A DNA stretch of 64,000 nucleotides, taken from contig JBLDXI010000033.1 of NCBI GenBank assembly GCA_047495785.1, forward strand, positions 2,108,001-2,172,000. Reading direction: 5' to 3'. Made by a program: the position numbers and the translations under genes. The notes beneath the pieces are model-generated. The model made no database searches and was not told the origin of the DNA. It saw nothing but the letters and a program-made list of their open reading frames with translations. Shown one piece after another: positions 12,356-23,358 of the stretch (the first letter of the stretch is position 1; each line of letters opens with the position of its first letter). Source of the DNA: Lepidodermella squamata (taxonomy: Eukaryota > Gastrotricha).

Positions 12356-13462
12356 TCAATGATGCCCGTTCTCGTTTTCGTCCAAGAATTTTTTCAGCGC
12401 CACTTTAGCGGCTGGCGAGGTTTTGTAAGCCTGCAACAGCATTTGAGCTTCGATCGGGTGCATTGTCGGGCCGGGTATAACCAGCGAGTGAAGGGGACCT
12501 CCAAGATCGATGGCCGATTCGTCGTCCGCCATGAACTCTTCCAAAGCACCAGTCGCGATTGTGGCTGAAGGGTGTCCTATCCGACACACGGCAACGCCCA
12601 GAGAATTCGCAGTGATTCCGCTGCGAGAAAGTCGTTGAGCCAATAATTTCTGATTATCATCAGCATCTTCATCCGCAGCAGCTTTCTCGATTAGCTTGAA
12701 GCCATCGACAAGCTGCTGGCAAGCCACCTTAACAGACATGAATCTCGGCGGTTCTTTCAAATGGCGGCGACCTCGCATTAAATTCTCGACGGTCACCTCA
12801 CCAACCTGGGCAAAAAACTAAATTTCCCGAAAAATGAAATAAAAAACTCCACCTTAATATCAAGAAGACAGAGTGTGTGCAAATCGCGCTCATAATTTGA
12901 TAGCATTTTTTCGATGAAACTAGTCGGTTGCCAAGAGTCGGTCCAGTAAGGAATGGAAATTATTTCTCCGAACCGATATATTTGAAGGCCAGTTATCGCT
13001 ACGGCGCTGACAATCGACGCATTCGGTACTACTTGCCACGGAATCGATCGAGCAACTGCCCGTAAAATTAAATCTGAATGAGTTGTTGAACTAAAAAAAA
13101 CGTAGATTTTGGAAATCTCGATTGAAAATATGGCGAAGTTTTACCATAATGAATCTCCGACTACAAGAAAAGCCACAGTGCCATTAACTGCCGGGTTTAA
13201 AATTTCATCCGCCTTCTCCTCAACCATCTGCCGATCAGCAACGACGATTTTTTTCGAATACAGTTTTTCCTATTATCCAAGTGGTAATTTTTTGGGAATA
13301 TGCGTGGAATTTTCATACCAGAGCTTCAACTGAGCATTCATCCCCAAGCAGGACTGAAGTGTATGCCTCCAAGAAAATAGCGTCCGCTTGTTCAATCACC
13401 GCCTTTCCCTTGAGAGTGACCGAATCAGTCCCTGCCAGACCCAAACCAACAAGGTACAACAT
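12356..13462 (-). CDS. DPH5: Diphthine methyl ester synthase (DPH5)
   Basis: Four exons (13462-13319, 13269-13145, 13090-12853, 12805-12356) give 318 residues, all in phase; the family is near 285. The enzyme is an S-adenosylmethionine-dependent methyltransferase that methylates the modified histidine of elongation factor 2 on the way to diphthamide. The start MLYLVGLGLAGTDSVTLKG is the classic DPH5 N terminus. VVADRQMVEEKAD, VAFLVVGD, YWTDSWQPTSF, LHTLCLLDIK, EPPRFMSV and LGGPLHSLVIPG follow in family order. A TTTTTCTAG acceptor-like site sits just upstream of the ATG, and DTL ends 270 bp upstream on the same strand, so it may be a downstream operon gene. The C terminus is somewhat longer than usual, with acidic residues. 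Confidence 0.93.
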
Positions 13463-13732
13463 TTGGAATAAACCTCTAGAAAAAGACGAAAGATGCACGA
13501 CTTCATCGTTTATTTTTCTGAATTCCGACAACAAGTCAGCCAATAATAACAAATTGAAGCATTTTTTTTTCTTTCGGAGATTACAACAAAAACCGGTTGA
13601 GATTTACTTGGATGGCAAGATTGGATCAAATTGTCTTTGATTCAAAAAAATTTGAGCAGTCGAAAATTGATCAAATATTTCGTTTATGATCGAATGAAAT
13701 AAAACCAGGTAACAATAAATGCATGAAAATTG

Positions 13733-15891
13733 TCAGTTGGAAGGAGGTTTATCAGCTTGTTGAGGTTGAAACCACTTTCGGAGATCTTGCACTGGAGATG
13801 GGTTAGAGCCACCGAGTGCTGATAGGGGCCGTCTCCTATTCGGACGAGGGGTTATGGCAGTTGTCGCTTGAGCAGAACTTGAAGGCGCAGGAGACCTCGC
13901 TGTACCACTACTAGCACCAGCTCCCAGAGTCCGATGGACCATTCGAGATGGCATCGTAGCAGGAGGATTTCGCGAAGCTCTATACAAAAATATTTTCAAC
14001 AGTTAATATATAAAAATTTCTCAAATTCATTTGATTTTTATTGCTCAAATCATGGCCCTTCGGCAAAAATAAAATGAAGAATTTTCCCATTTTAAAAGGA
14101 ACAAATCAATGAAATAAAAACCGGAATAATCGCCGATAGATCATTCGTTTGAAAGCAAAGAGATTTCATGGAATTGATGAACAAGCTCAAAATATTTCCA
14201 CCCTATTTTATCAACAAATTTATGACATGCGGTTTACCCCTGATTTCAAGTTTTTCGTGAATTCTGAGGGCAAATCAACCTGAGCCTAAATCAATCATCG
14301 TAAACCAAGATAAGTGATAATGGGTCCAAATCCAATCAAATCCAATCAAATCCAACCCGATGCTCTACCATCAAGGTGGACTGAAAGTACATCTTTTTGA
14401 ATAAATTAGGAAGGCAAAGCTTACGAAGATGGATGCGAATTTTCATCAGTTTGTGGCGTCGCAGGGGGAGTGGCTGGGACCGGTAGCAGCATAGGTTCGC
14501 GTCGAATCACTCGATGCCACGGCATAGGCGACACGCCACGGCCGAAGCAGGCATACTCGTCAACGGGCGCTTTGGCTGGTGACTTGGCACGGCCTACAAT
14601 ATTAAGATCCTCCGCTTGTTGCGTCTCTCTATCGCCGACTTTCGGCCGCCAAACCCGGATGCAGAACGAGTCGGACGCAGATGCGATGACGCCAGGGTAG
14701 ATCGGGTTCCAGGCGACAACCGAAACTTCCCCGGCGTCATCGGCATCGAGGACAGTTATCGGTCTCGCTCCAATCGCATTGCTATTTCGCTTGATATCTC
14801 GCAACGACCAAATCGGAGCAATTTTTTCCGAAGACCCAGATGCTATGAACTGGCCGTCAGGGCTGAAACAGCTCTGCAGGTAGAACGACTCAACAGTGGC
14901 ACCTGATAAAGTTGCATCGATGCGCTGCATATCGACATCGACTATGAAAATGACATTCGTGCGCGATAGGACCGATATTCGGCGAGATCGAGCGTCCGTC
15001 GCAATGTGGGCGAGGCCTCGCGATGAATCCATTTCATCGAGTTTTAACCGTCGACCGCCATGAGCGTAACGCAGGTCCCACAGGGCGAGGCCTTGTTTGT
15101 CCGAGCCGGAAACGAGGGTGAGAGGGTCTAGAAATCCCAAGCCTACTACAGAGCCCACGTTTTTCCGACAGGTCAGAATTGATCGAGCCGGGCTTCCGAT
15201 CAAGCCAGTTCTGAGGGTCTGAGAAAAACAAATTTTTGAACCCAAAAAATAGAGATAACAATAAAACTAACCCTCGGGGATTGGACGTTGATATCGTGAA
15301 TTGCTCCTTTAGCCTGGTCTATTTGAATCACGTGAATCGGCTTGGTTTGCCTCAAATCCCATACGCGAATAGAGCCATCTCGAGAACCCGACGCCATGAG
15401 ATTGCCATCGGATTGCGGCGCGAATACTGTAGTGCGAACTGACGCCTGATGGCCCGTGAATTGGGTGATAACCTCTCGGGTTGGCACATCGATCAGGTGG
15501 AGGGACCAACTCCCCGAACTGGCTACGGCCTGTGATTTATGACTAGGACGCCATTTTACGTCGAAAATCGCGTTATCGACCACCATCCACTCTAGTTATA
15601 TAAAATTAAGGTGGCTTTTTACTTTTGCGTGAAAAAATTACGATCTAATGGACGGGAAGCTAACGTTGACAATTCGTAGACTCGAAGAAAGCCGCCTTCG
15701 TCCGATGCGAGCAACAAATTTCCCTCAGAGTGCCAATCCATGGACAGCGGCGAAAATTGGCGCGTTTCGTCGCAAACCGGGTGCGAATCGGCGTTGGTGC
15801 ATTGCAGACGAGAGAGCAGTCGGCACGTCGTGTCATAGCACAGCTTTTCTTCATCAAGGCCCCACTGCCGATGTCGAAGGGCGTTAAGCAT
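13733..15891 (-). CDS. DTL: CDT2/DTL, WD40 substrate receptor of CRL4
   Basis: Four exons (15891-15642, 15591-15272, 15218-14425, 13979-13733) give 536 residues. CDT2 is the WD40 receptor of the CUL4-DDB1 ubiquitin ligase that destroys CDT1 and other proteins bound to PCNA on chromatin. The order fits DTL: HRQWGLD near the N terminus, then QWMVVDNAIFDVKW, FTGHQASVRTTVF, GSRDGSIRVWDLR, LVSGSDKQGLALWDLR, CFSPDGQFIASGSSE and SASDSFCIRVWRP. The first donor was chosen at GTAATT (15641) because it restores the family's W-M...FD segment. The tail is low complexity and ends with QDLRKWF at about residues 519-525, a PCNA-interacting (PIP) box, as in other CDT2 proteins. The protein is shorter than vertebrate DTL (about 730 residues). 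Confidence 0.9.
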
Positions 15892-16169
15892 ACTTCAGTG
15901 TAGTTAAAACCCTATGAAAGCAATTCTTCAACGTGTTAACAATTTACTTCTTTTGTGTTGCAATTTGTTAGAGCTAATCAATTAAACAGCGGTGACACGA
16001 TTTACAAAGTGCGCGCTACCTTCTTGAACATGTATACGACTTGCAGAATAAGAGAAAGAACAATTCAGTAAAAACCACAGGATTGCCTCGGATAGCAGTG
16101 GATTTAAAGCTTAACCTCCACGCATCACCTGTTACATCACGGGTCCGATTTGTTATTCAACGCCGAGAA

Positions 16170-19100
16170 TCACGCTCCGTTCGCTTGATTTGCCGACGGA
16201 TCGGCAGCCAACGCCAAGCAATGCTGACCACCGAGAGCGACTGCCAAAACACGCCTGAAAGAAAATAAGTAAAAAATCGATGAATTATTATCAAATAAAA
16301 TAAAAGATATTCAAATCTGGATATTCAAAATCCAATATTCCATATTCCAATAAATTCAGTAATTCAAGATACGAAATTATTAAAGGTTCAGATTATTTTA
16401 ATTCAAGAAATAAGTAATTTCAAGTTTGATTCTTTTTGTGGAATCGGTGCTGCGAGAAAAAGTTCCATCGCCATAAAATCAATTTTCAAGAAAAACACAA
16501 AAAATGGAGATAGAACCTACGCAAAAGGGAAAATTTCAAATCTATAATTTTTATAGATTCGGAATCAGCGAAAAAAAACCATGTCTAAAACTTTTTCTCG
16601 AAGTACCGAGGATATCTTCAGTTACCGTAAATGTAAATAGCAGCCGGGGCTTATAAATTTCTAATCCCTAAAATGGGAAAAATGTCAAAAATGAAATCTT
16701 GGGATAGCCATAATTTTTTTCTGAGCCTTGTAGCCCTCTAAACTGGGCTACAAAACGCGATGGATTTCTATTAGCGATTGGACTACCATCTCAAAATTTA
16801 CGGTATTTCATTGTATTTCTGCTAAAAACCATACCATAAGTCGGTTGGATTACTTTTTTAATTAGAGCAACTTACTTATTTTCCAACTGCTGGCTTACGA
16901 CAACTGCCGGGCTCCAGAGATCCCCGACGTCATCGTCATCCAGCTGCTCTTTCGAATATTGACCCAATTCGACGCCCTTTTTACCCCACGTGTACAGCTG
17001 CCCGGATCGCGTCACTGCCGCCGATGTGTAAGGACCGCAAGATATGTCTACAACATCGTCGATACCCTCAACTTCCTTCGGACAGCTCTGCGGGCCGCAG
17101 TCTTTACCGAGACCAAGCCGGCCGTAGTGCTCCTCGCCAACCGCCCAAATTTTACCGCCATCAGTCAACATCAGTGAATGACGAAGACCGAACGCGATTT
17201 TCCGCCAGCGAATGCCATTGCTGATCGCGTCCAGTTTTTTCGGCCGGTACCTGTCATTGCCATCTTCCAGACCGAGTTGATTCGAAACGTTAAGTCCCCA
17301 GCCGTAGACGTCGCAGTCTTTGTGAGCTAACGCAACAGTGCAATAGGCGCCGGACCACACGTCGACGTAGTAGCCCATGCGTCGGTTGTGGCCGCCCTTG
17401 CCCTGGGACAAGATATGTCGGGGTGCAACTTTTTTCGGGGTCAGTTGGTCCATTCGCAGTTTCTGGAAATGCTCCTCGTCTTCCTGAAGTCGCTGCTCGT
17501 CGAAGTGAGTCTCGTGAATACGGCCCAACTGACCGACGAAACCGACACCAATCGTCCAGACTTGGCCGTTGGCTGACAACATGGCAATATGCTGATCCCC
17601 GCCAGTCAATTTTACGATAGTTTCATCGATGCCTTCAATCAAGGCCGGGAGTGGTTGTTGTGTCGGGGCGTCAGGTTTTGCGACAACACCAATCGGCCGA
17701 CCGCCGCCAATTTCCATCATGAAAGTACCCCATGCGTAGACTTTGCCTTCGTCGGTAATTACAGCAGTATAACGATCGCCGGCCACAATATTGACAACCT
17801 GCCGTCTGCCGAAGGCTTGAGGCGCGACAAGACCCGGTAGCATCATACGCTCCTCCTCGTCTTCCTCTTCTTCGTCATCGCTGGCGTCGCTTTTCGACTT
17901 TTCTGCTTCGTTTTCCTCGCCTTCTTCTAAAAACAAGATAACGATCATTAACAGGTTATAGGACAATAGGTTAACTCGAAACTGATTCGAATTTCGCGTC
18001 CCCAAATCTAAGCTTTAACCTCAAAATTTCAAATACAAAAAACAATTCTCAAATCCAAGTAACACAATTTTGTGTTTCAAATACATGTTTCATTTTCTGT
18101 AATCATGGAAACACGTTATCTTTTGCTCCTGGCTGTCGCTTTCTGTTGCTGCTGTTGCGCTCCGAGAAAGAAATTCACCCTTCAAGATGCTCTCGATCAA
18201 CTCGACGAGGAAGTGGGCGACGAGGCTTTCCAAAGTGATTCTTATTTTCATTTTCTTTTGCAGCTCGCAGACGATCCGCGTTGATTCTTCGAATTTCAGC
18301 GAGATCGACTGCGTCATCGGCAAGTCTCACTGTCAACCGCATTTGGCGGTCGAAGACGATCAATCCTTCAAACCGCTAGATATCTGCCATTCGGACCTGA
18401 TCGGTACAATTACCCCACCGGCGCGTGACGGTTCACGATACATTTTATCCGTGCTCGATGATTTTTCAAGGCATGGATGGATATGGTTTCTGAAGCTAAA
18501 TCTACATCGTTCCTCCTGAAGATGACGCTGAAAGTTGTGGCGATGAACACGGCGATGAACAGAATTCAAGAACAGTATGGGTCTGACATTATCTTCCTTA
18601 ATGAGACTTGGTTGAAATGTGGCGAAAAACTCGACCTGAGCAGATACACGCCATTTCGTGTAGATAGACTAGGTGCCTATGGGTCCAACTGTAGCGGTTT
18701 TGCAATCTTTGTTAGACAACAAAAGCCAATAATAGAGTGCGCAGAAGTTAGGTTTACACCAGCAGCTAGAGGTGAGCGGCTCGCAGTTGAGCTCTTAGTT
18801 GGCGAAGTAAACGCCTCGACGCGGCTAACTATTGCCACAGGGTACAATCCATCCACTAGTCCACTAGACCTTTCATTCATTAGGGAGGTTATGAGGGGTT
18901 CGCCTGCAAACTCGATTTTAGCTGGCGACTTGAACGCCTGCGCGGAGGAGTTAGGTTGCGTGGACTGGAACGTTCAGCGCACCGGCAGCGGTGGGCTATT
19001 TTCTGAGTTTCTCTTCTGCGGTCTTACAAAGTTCACTAACTGCTCCCACGCGGTTTAGGGAGAGTCACGTTTCGCGAGTCCTAGATGTGTGGCTAAGTTC

Positions 19101-21521
19101 TCAAGCTGCAGATATGTGCTTTCCCGTGCATGCTGTACCAGATCGCTATCGTAGTGATCATGCTGTCACTATCGCGGGCTTCACACTTGCGCTCCCGAAG
19201 CGGAACCCCTGTTCGCCGTTGGCCAATGCCTCGGTGCCGACAGCCACTCTGGAGCTTCGTTTCGATTTCTTAAACGTCGACGGTCAACGCGGAGGTTGAC
19301 AAGGACGACGCAGTAAAGAGAACTGCCGCGGCGGCATACGCCGACGACCAGGCTGTATGGGATACAGGGCGACCGGCCTCACTCGTCACTGCTCGTGTCC
19401 AAGTGGCACTTCGGGTTACAGAACGCTGGTCTCAGCGTTGGAGATTAGACCTTAACCCGAGAAAGTGTGAGTGGATCGCATTCGGCGCTAACGTTAACCA
19501 TACCTACAGCTGGTCAGCTCCAGTTAGGAGGCATCTGCCTGCCAAGAGTTCAAGAGTTTAAATACTTGGGCGTTTGGCTGTCCAAGCACCTATGCTGGAC
19601 GCCGCACTTGGAGCACGTCCCGTCCCAAGCTCTCCCTAGCATTTTTGCCCTTTTTCGCGGAAGAGCAAAGACGCACCCCACACCACCCCTCTTTTGATTA
19701 GGTTAACCGAATGAACTTAGTTACAGTGATTATTTGTTTTTTTTTTCGAATTGTTCCGGTTCTTCTCTGGACTTGCTTTGCCTCAATAACAGCAGTGCTA
19801 TAGCCTCTGTTAGTTTTCTTCAGAATTCGCAAGTTTTCCTGGATCCTTTTATCTGGATCCAATAATTATTCTATGAAATCTATGAAACGGCCAATTATCA
19901 CTGAATATAACATTAACATACCAGAAAATAACCACAAGATTCGTATCGTCTCTCGCTATTTTTATCAGCCTTTAGGTGACAATATCTGTTCTGCTTTCGA
20001 TGGTTTAAGGATTTGGTTTTGGTGCCAATAAAAACCCGACCGAGGATAGTGGGCTAAGAAGAATTCGAAGTTTGCTTCAACATTTAACTGACAGAATAGA
20101 AATAGCTTCAACAATGGCCAGCTGGTACCTGCTGAATAATGATTTGCCTTTTTCAAATATCATCACATTGTGCCGATGTACCTCAACACCATTAAATTGT
20201 GTGTGAAAATTGGTAACTATTCACCTCATTGAAGATAGCTCCATAACTCTGAGCTGATTTTAATATCAGATTTTATTGGCCAAAAATGAATGAAAACGGC
20301 CGATAGAAAATAATCTCATATCCCATGCTCAAATTGCTGACCTTTTCATTTTTAGTGTTTTAAAAATGGCTGCAAAAAGTAGTTTGGATCTGCTTAGACT
20401 TGATAGTTTGGACTTATTTGGTTTGGCCGTTGCTTCTTACGGGCAAAACCGCGAAATCATGCACCACATCTGGTATGAGAAACATTGATAATTTCTAAAT
20501 TATTAATTTTCGATTTTTTAGCTTAGAAACCAGCCATAAATTGATCGCCGATTGGAACGGAAACGAGCTGGGTAAAGCATGGAAGGATGACGGGCAAGCC
20601 AATACGACTTCCGATTATTTATTCAACAGCGAAAGGCGAGAGCGTTTGCGGACAATTGGGCGCCAACGTTCCAGGCCTCGCAAGCCTCGCTTGTTGAAGC
20701 TCAAAGCCCCCGGGGAGGATGGGATCCTCACCCCGCTCATCAAGAATGCCCCGCCGCCTCTCCTAAATGCCATCCTTCTCCTATTCAACTTGCCACTGAA
20801 CGCGGTTTACATGCCGGCAGCCGCATCTTAGAAAGTAATACCAAATAATTGCGAGATTCGATCAACCACGATAGATTCACATGGCTCAGGGACTCGAAAG
20901 TACCAAATTTGTATTATTCCGTCGATAACTGATAGCGTATGGTTAAGGATTCAAACTGTTGAACTTACAGTTGGGGAAGAAAGCTTAGATTTCATATGCA
21001 AAATTAGAAAAATTAACATTCTAAGCCCAAATACATCCAGCTACCTCAAATTGTAATATTGAAATTTAAAATTGCATTCAATTTTATATAGAATTTTTAT
21101 GCTCACTTTCTTCCTTGAGAGGCTTAGCTTTTTCGGCACCTCGGCCCAACTGCTTGTCGTCATTGCATCCAAATGTGTAGACCTGACCATCGGCGGTAAC
21201 GCAGGCTGTATGCATTCCACCGGCACACATAGAAACCACTTGCTTCTTCGCGATGCCGTCAATCAGCTTCGGCTTACAGCGCTGATTAACGGACGAACCA
21301 TGGCCAAGCTGGCCACCGACGCCGTTCTCACCCCACGAGTACAGGTGACCGGCTAGGCGGCGCAAGACAATACCGGGTGTGGACATGCGCTTCTTTTTCG
21401 ACGCCGGCAGACCATTTATCGAATTTTCGTCCGTGAAACTGGTATTACGGCTCGAACTCATCGAGGCGTCATCTTCAAATACCAGAGAGACACGAGACGT
21501 GGCGAGCGAATGTCTGGCCAT
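16170..21521 (-). CDS. RCC1: RCC1, guanine-nucleotide exchange factor for Ran
   Basis: Three exons (21521-21107, 17926-16876, 16254-16170) give 516 residues. RCC1 binds chromatin and loads GTP onto Ran, setting the nuclear transport and spindle gradient. Blade repeats are clear: GHLYSWGENGVGGQLGHG, GQVYTFGCNDDKQLGRG, GKVYAWGTF, CDVYGWGLNVSNQLGLEDG, GKIWAVGEEHYGRLGLG and GQLYTWGKKGVELGQ. The last exon is short: after the GTAAGT donor overlapping the apparent stop at 16872, an in-phase exon adds the final strand RVLAVALGGQHCLALA. The start is the ATG at 21521, after a TTTTTCTAG site. An acidic stretch (about residues 140-166) sits where intron 1 interrupts the propeller. Intron 1 is 3.2 kb and carries transposon debris. 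The gene starts about 115 bp after the LSM4 stop. Confidence 0.92.
16255..16875 (-). other. Second intron of RCC1
   Basis: 621 bp of AT-rich sequence with simple reiterations of TTCAAATC/ATTCCAAT-like words near 16300-16380. No gene or transposon is recognised in it. Confidence 0.5.
18104..18290 (+). other. Signal-peptide-like ORF fragment next to copia debris
   Basis: The ATG at 18104 opens a frame starting METRYLLLLAVAFCCCCCA, which looks like a secretory signal, followed by an acidic segment (QDALDQLDEEVGDE). It stops at 18284, or would splice through an implausibly short 29-nt interval (GTGATT...TTGCAG). It lies antisense inside RCC1 intron 1 and abuts an integrase fragment. It is probably a captured or decayed gene piece; function is unknown. 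Confidence 0.3.
18271..18520 (+). mobile_element. Ty1/copia retrotransposon fragment (integrase N-terminal part)
   Basis: The frame shows the zinc-knuckle-like step CVIGKSH, then PLDICHSDLIG, DGSRYILSVLDDFSRHGW and IWFLK. This is the start of a copia integrase core, with two of the catalytic aspartates visible. The frame shifts right after WFLK (SEAKSTSF continues in another frame) and no gag, RT or LTR is seen. It is therefore a short dead relic inserted in RCC1 intron 1, antisense to RCC1. Confidence 0.75.
18525..19700 (+). mobile_element. Decayed LINE (non-LTR) retrotransposon: endonuclease plus RT remnant
   Basis: An apurinic-type endonuclease domain begins near 18525, with SDIIFLNETWL, AIFVRQQ, TIATGYNPS and SILAGDLNAC. 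It continues after a frameshift near 19050 with LDVWLSSQAAD and DRYRSDHAVTIAGF, whose SDH is the expected endonuclease ending. Then, after loss of most of the RT, a YADD box (YADDQAVWDTG, near 19340) and, in another frame, EFKYLGVWLSKHL with WTPHLEH appear. At least two frameshifts and a large internal deletion mean it cannot move by itself. A separate piece of RT lies at 20700-20831. Confidence 0.85.
20366..20831 (+). pseudogene. Chimeric two-exon frame ending in LINE RT fragment
   Basis: The ATG at 20366 reads to a GTATGA donor at 20473 and resumes in phase after a TTTTTAG acceptor at 20522, giving 138 codons to the stop at 20831. The first 80 or so residues (SYGQNREIMHHICLETSH and following) are not recognised. 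The last 45 contain KAPGEDGI and LLLFNLPL, a piece of LINE reverse transcriptase. It may be a host gene fragment joined to retrotransposon sequence. It lies in RCC1 intron 1 on the opposite strand. Expression is unproven. Confidence 0.4.
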
Positions 21522-21636
21522 TACAAGCGTCAATAAAATACCCTAGAAAAACGCACGGAAAATGATCTATCAAATTTTCGTTTATCAAGAATGTGACCAG
21601 GACAAAAAAAGCAAGTAGAGTACAAGAGATGCGAAA

Positions 21637-22181
21637 TCACTGACGACCGCCGCGACCGCCTCGAGGCGCGCCTCCGAAACCGCCGCGGAAACCAGGTCCG
21701 GAGCCGCCACCTGGTTGGCCCCGACCGCGACCTTGACCGCCCTGCCCGCCGCCGGACATGGGCGCCGACGCACGGCCTCGTCCCAACGGGCCAGGGCGTT
21801 GATGCTGATGTTGCTGGCGTTGCTGCTGCTGGTCCTCCTTAACCAAAGCGATGACTTCGTCGGGGATCTTCAAATATTTAATCGTATTGCCTCGAACGTA
21901 ACACTCTGGCATACGCCAAAACTTGGTACCATCCTTTTTAAAAACACCTGGTCAAAACCTGCGATTCATGAAAAAATATCAACCTTTGATGTACAAATGA
22001 CTTCACGAAGACAAATATTCATCCAGCCATCACAGGATACCAAATGACCGTTGTAAGTTTCACCATTCTTCAACTCGACCAGCATAGGGTGGTTGATGGC
22101 TGTTTTCAACAGCGTGAGCGGCAACTACCACCAAAATCACTCATTTTCAATCGAAACAGGCCTTCTCGAAGCACTTACCAT
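21637..22181 (-). CDS. LSM4: U6 snRNA-associated Sm-like protein LSM4
   Basis: The first coding exon is just the ATG (22181-22179), followed by exons 22124-21984 and 21933-21637: 146 residues. LSM4 is a ring subunit of LSM1-7 (mRNA decay) and LSM2-8 (U6 snRNA, splicing). [40 protein letters not shown] and [14 protein letters not shown] are near-identical to known LSM4 proteins and cover Sm motifs 1 and 2. The C terminus is Gln/His-rich and then RGG-rich ([13 protein letters not shown]), the usual arginine-methylated tail. RCC1 begins about 115 bp downstream on the same strand, so LSM4 is probably the first gene of a trans-spliced cluster. Confidence 0.95.
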
Positions 22182-23358
22182 ATTGGACTAGGTTCGCTAT
22201 GCCACCGGGATTTAAGTATTAATACCTTTTTCACCCCAAATTTACTTCATAAAATGAGAATCTAAAAAAGCAAATACGAAACATTTGAAAATATTAATGC
22301 ATTTATTTTGTTTTGAGTGAGCAGCAGGTTTAACATAATATTTGTATTAATAGTTTCACTACAGTTCGTTCGAAACCTCTTCACAAAATTATCAGTAGTT
22401 TCAGCAAATGGTATACAATAAAGAAGAGCACAAATTATTTGAAATTCAGTGGATATATTTACACAGGTTTGTTAGTTCAAATTTTCGTATTTTAGGTATT
22501 ATTATAATTATTTGTCATGAATGTTGAAGTAGACGAATGAGAGAGTAAGCGATCACCAAGAAACGATGAGCCACACCACCACCTTGTCATAAAAGTCTCA
22601 CGGGTAAATATATTTGAATGACGAGCCGAATCGCACAACTTTTCAAGGGAATAATTATTTTTCACAAAATTAAGCATAGCTAATGACAAGTGGCACAATA
22701 TAATATTAAGGTGCATGCAAATTCTCATCATCACTTAATCAAGGTTGTTGAATTATATTACAGATGTTGTTCCTGATTTCTTTTCATAAAGAAGATTGTT
22801 CTGGAAAAATACAGCGATTGGACTTCGGTGACGAATCCAACGTCAAACGTTAAAACTCAACCAGTTTTGACTTTAGGAAGTCTACTAAAACGGAATAGGT
22901 TAGACCAAACGAAAAACAGATCAAAACAGCTGAAGATGGGAATCGACTGCGAATGCAATCAGATCGGCATCGGAATAAAATTTATCTTTTCACTCTTCCT
23001 TTGTCACGCGTCGTCACCCGTCATGATTTGTCACCTGGTCTGATTTGAAAATCGATTGCAAAGCCATGTTCAGCTATTGTATTAGGTACAAAAAGCACGC
23101 TAGTTTGGCCAAAACAGGGAGAAACACAAAAACCGATACAAATAAACGTCGATTATTTAAAAATTGACCGAAAAATTGCCAATTTGTTGTTCTTTCCTCA
23201 TCTCAAGTCATCACCACACCTTAATCGCATACACTGTGAAATTTTAATTTTTAACAACCAGGAACTTTATAATAATCTGATATCATTCAAAGTATTCGTC
23301 GTAGTGATAATGATAGGCGAGGAGGCTACGAGATGCCCCTCGCAGACAGGTGCGGGCG
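22182..23358. other. Intergenic gap separating two minus-strand clusters
   Basis: 1.2 kb lies between the SPTLC1 stop and the LSM4 start. This is far wider than the gaps inside either cluster, so it probably holds the terminator of one and the promoter of the other. A few short open frames and GTCAC repeats (around 22999-23038) are present; nothing is convincing. Confidence 0.5.
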
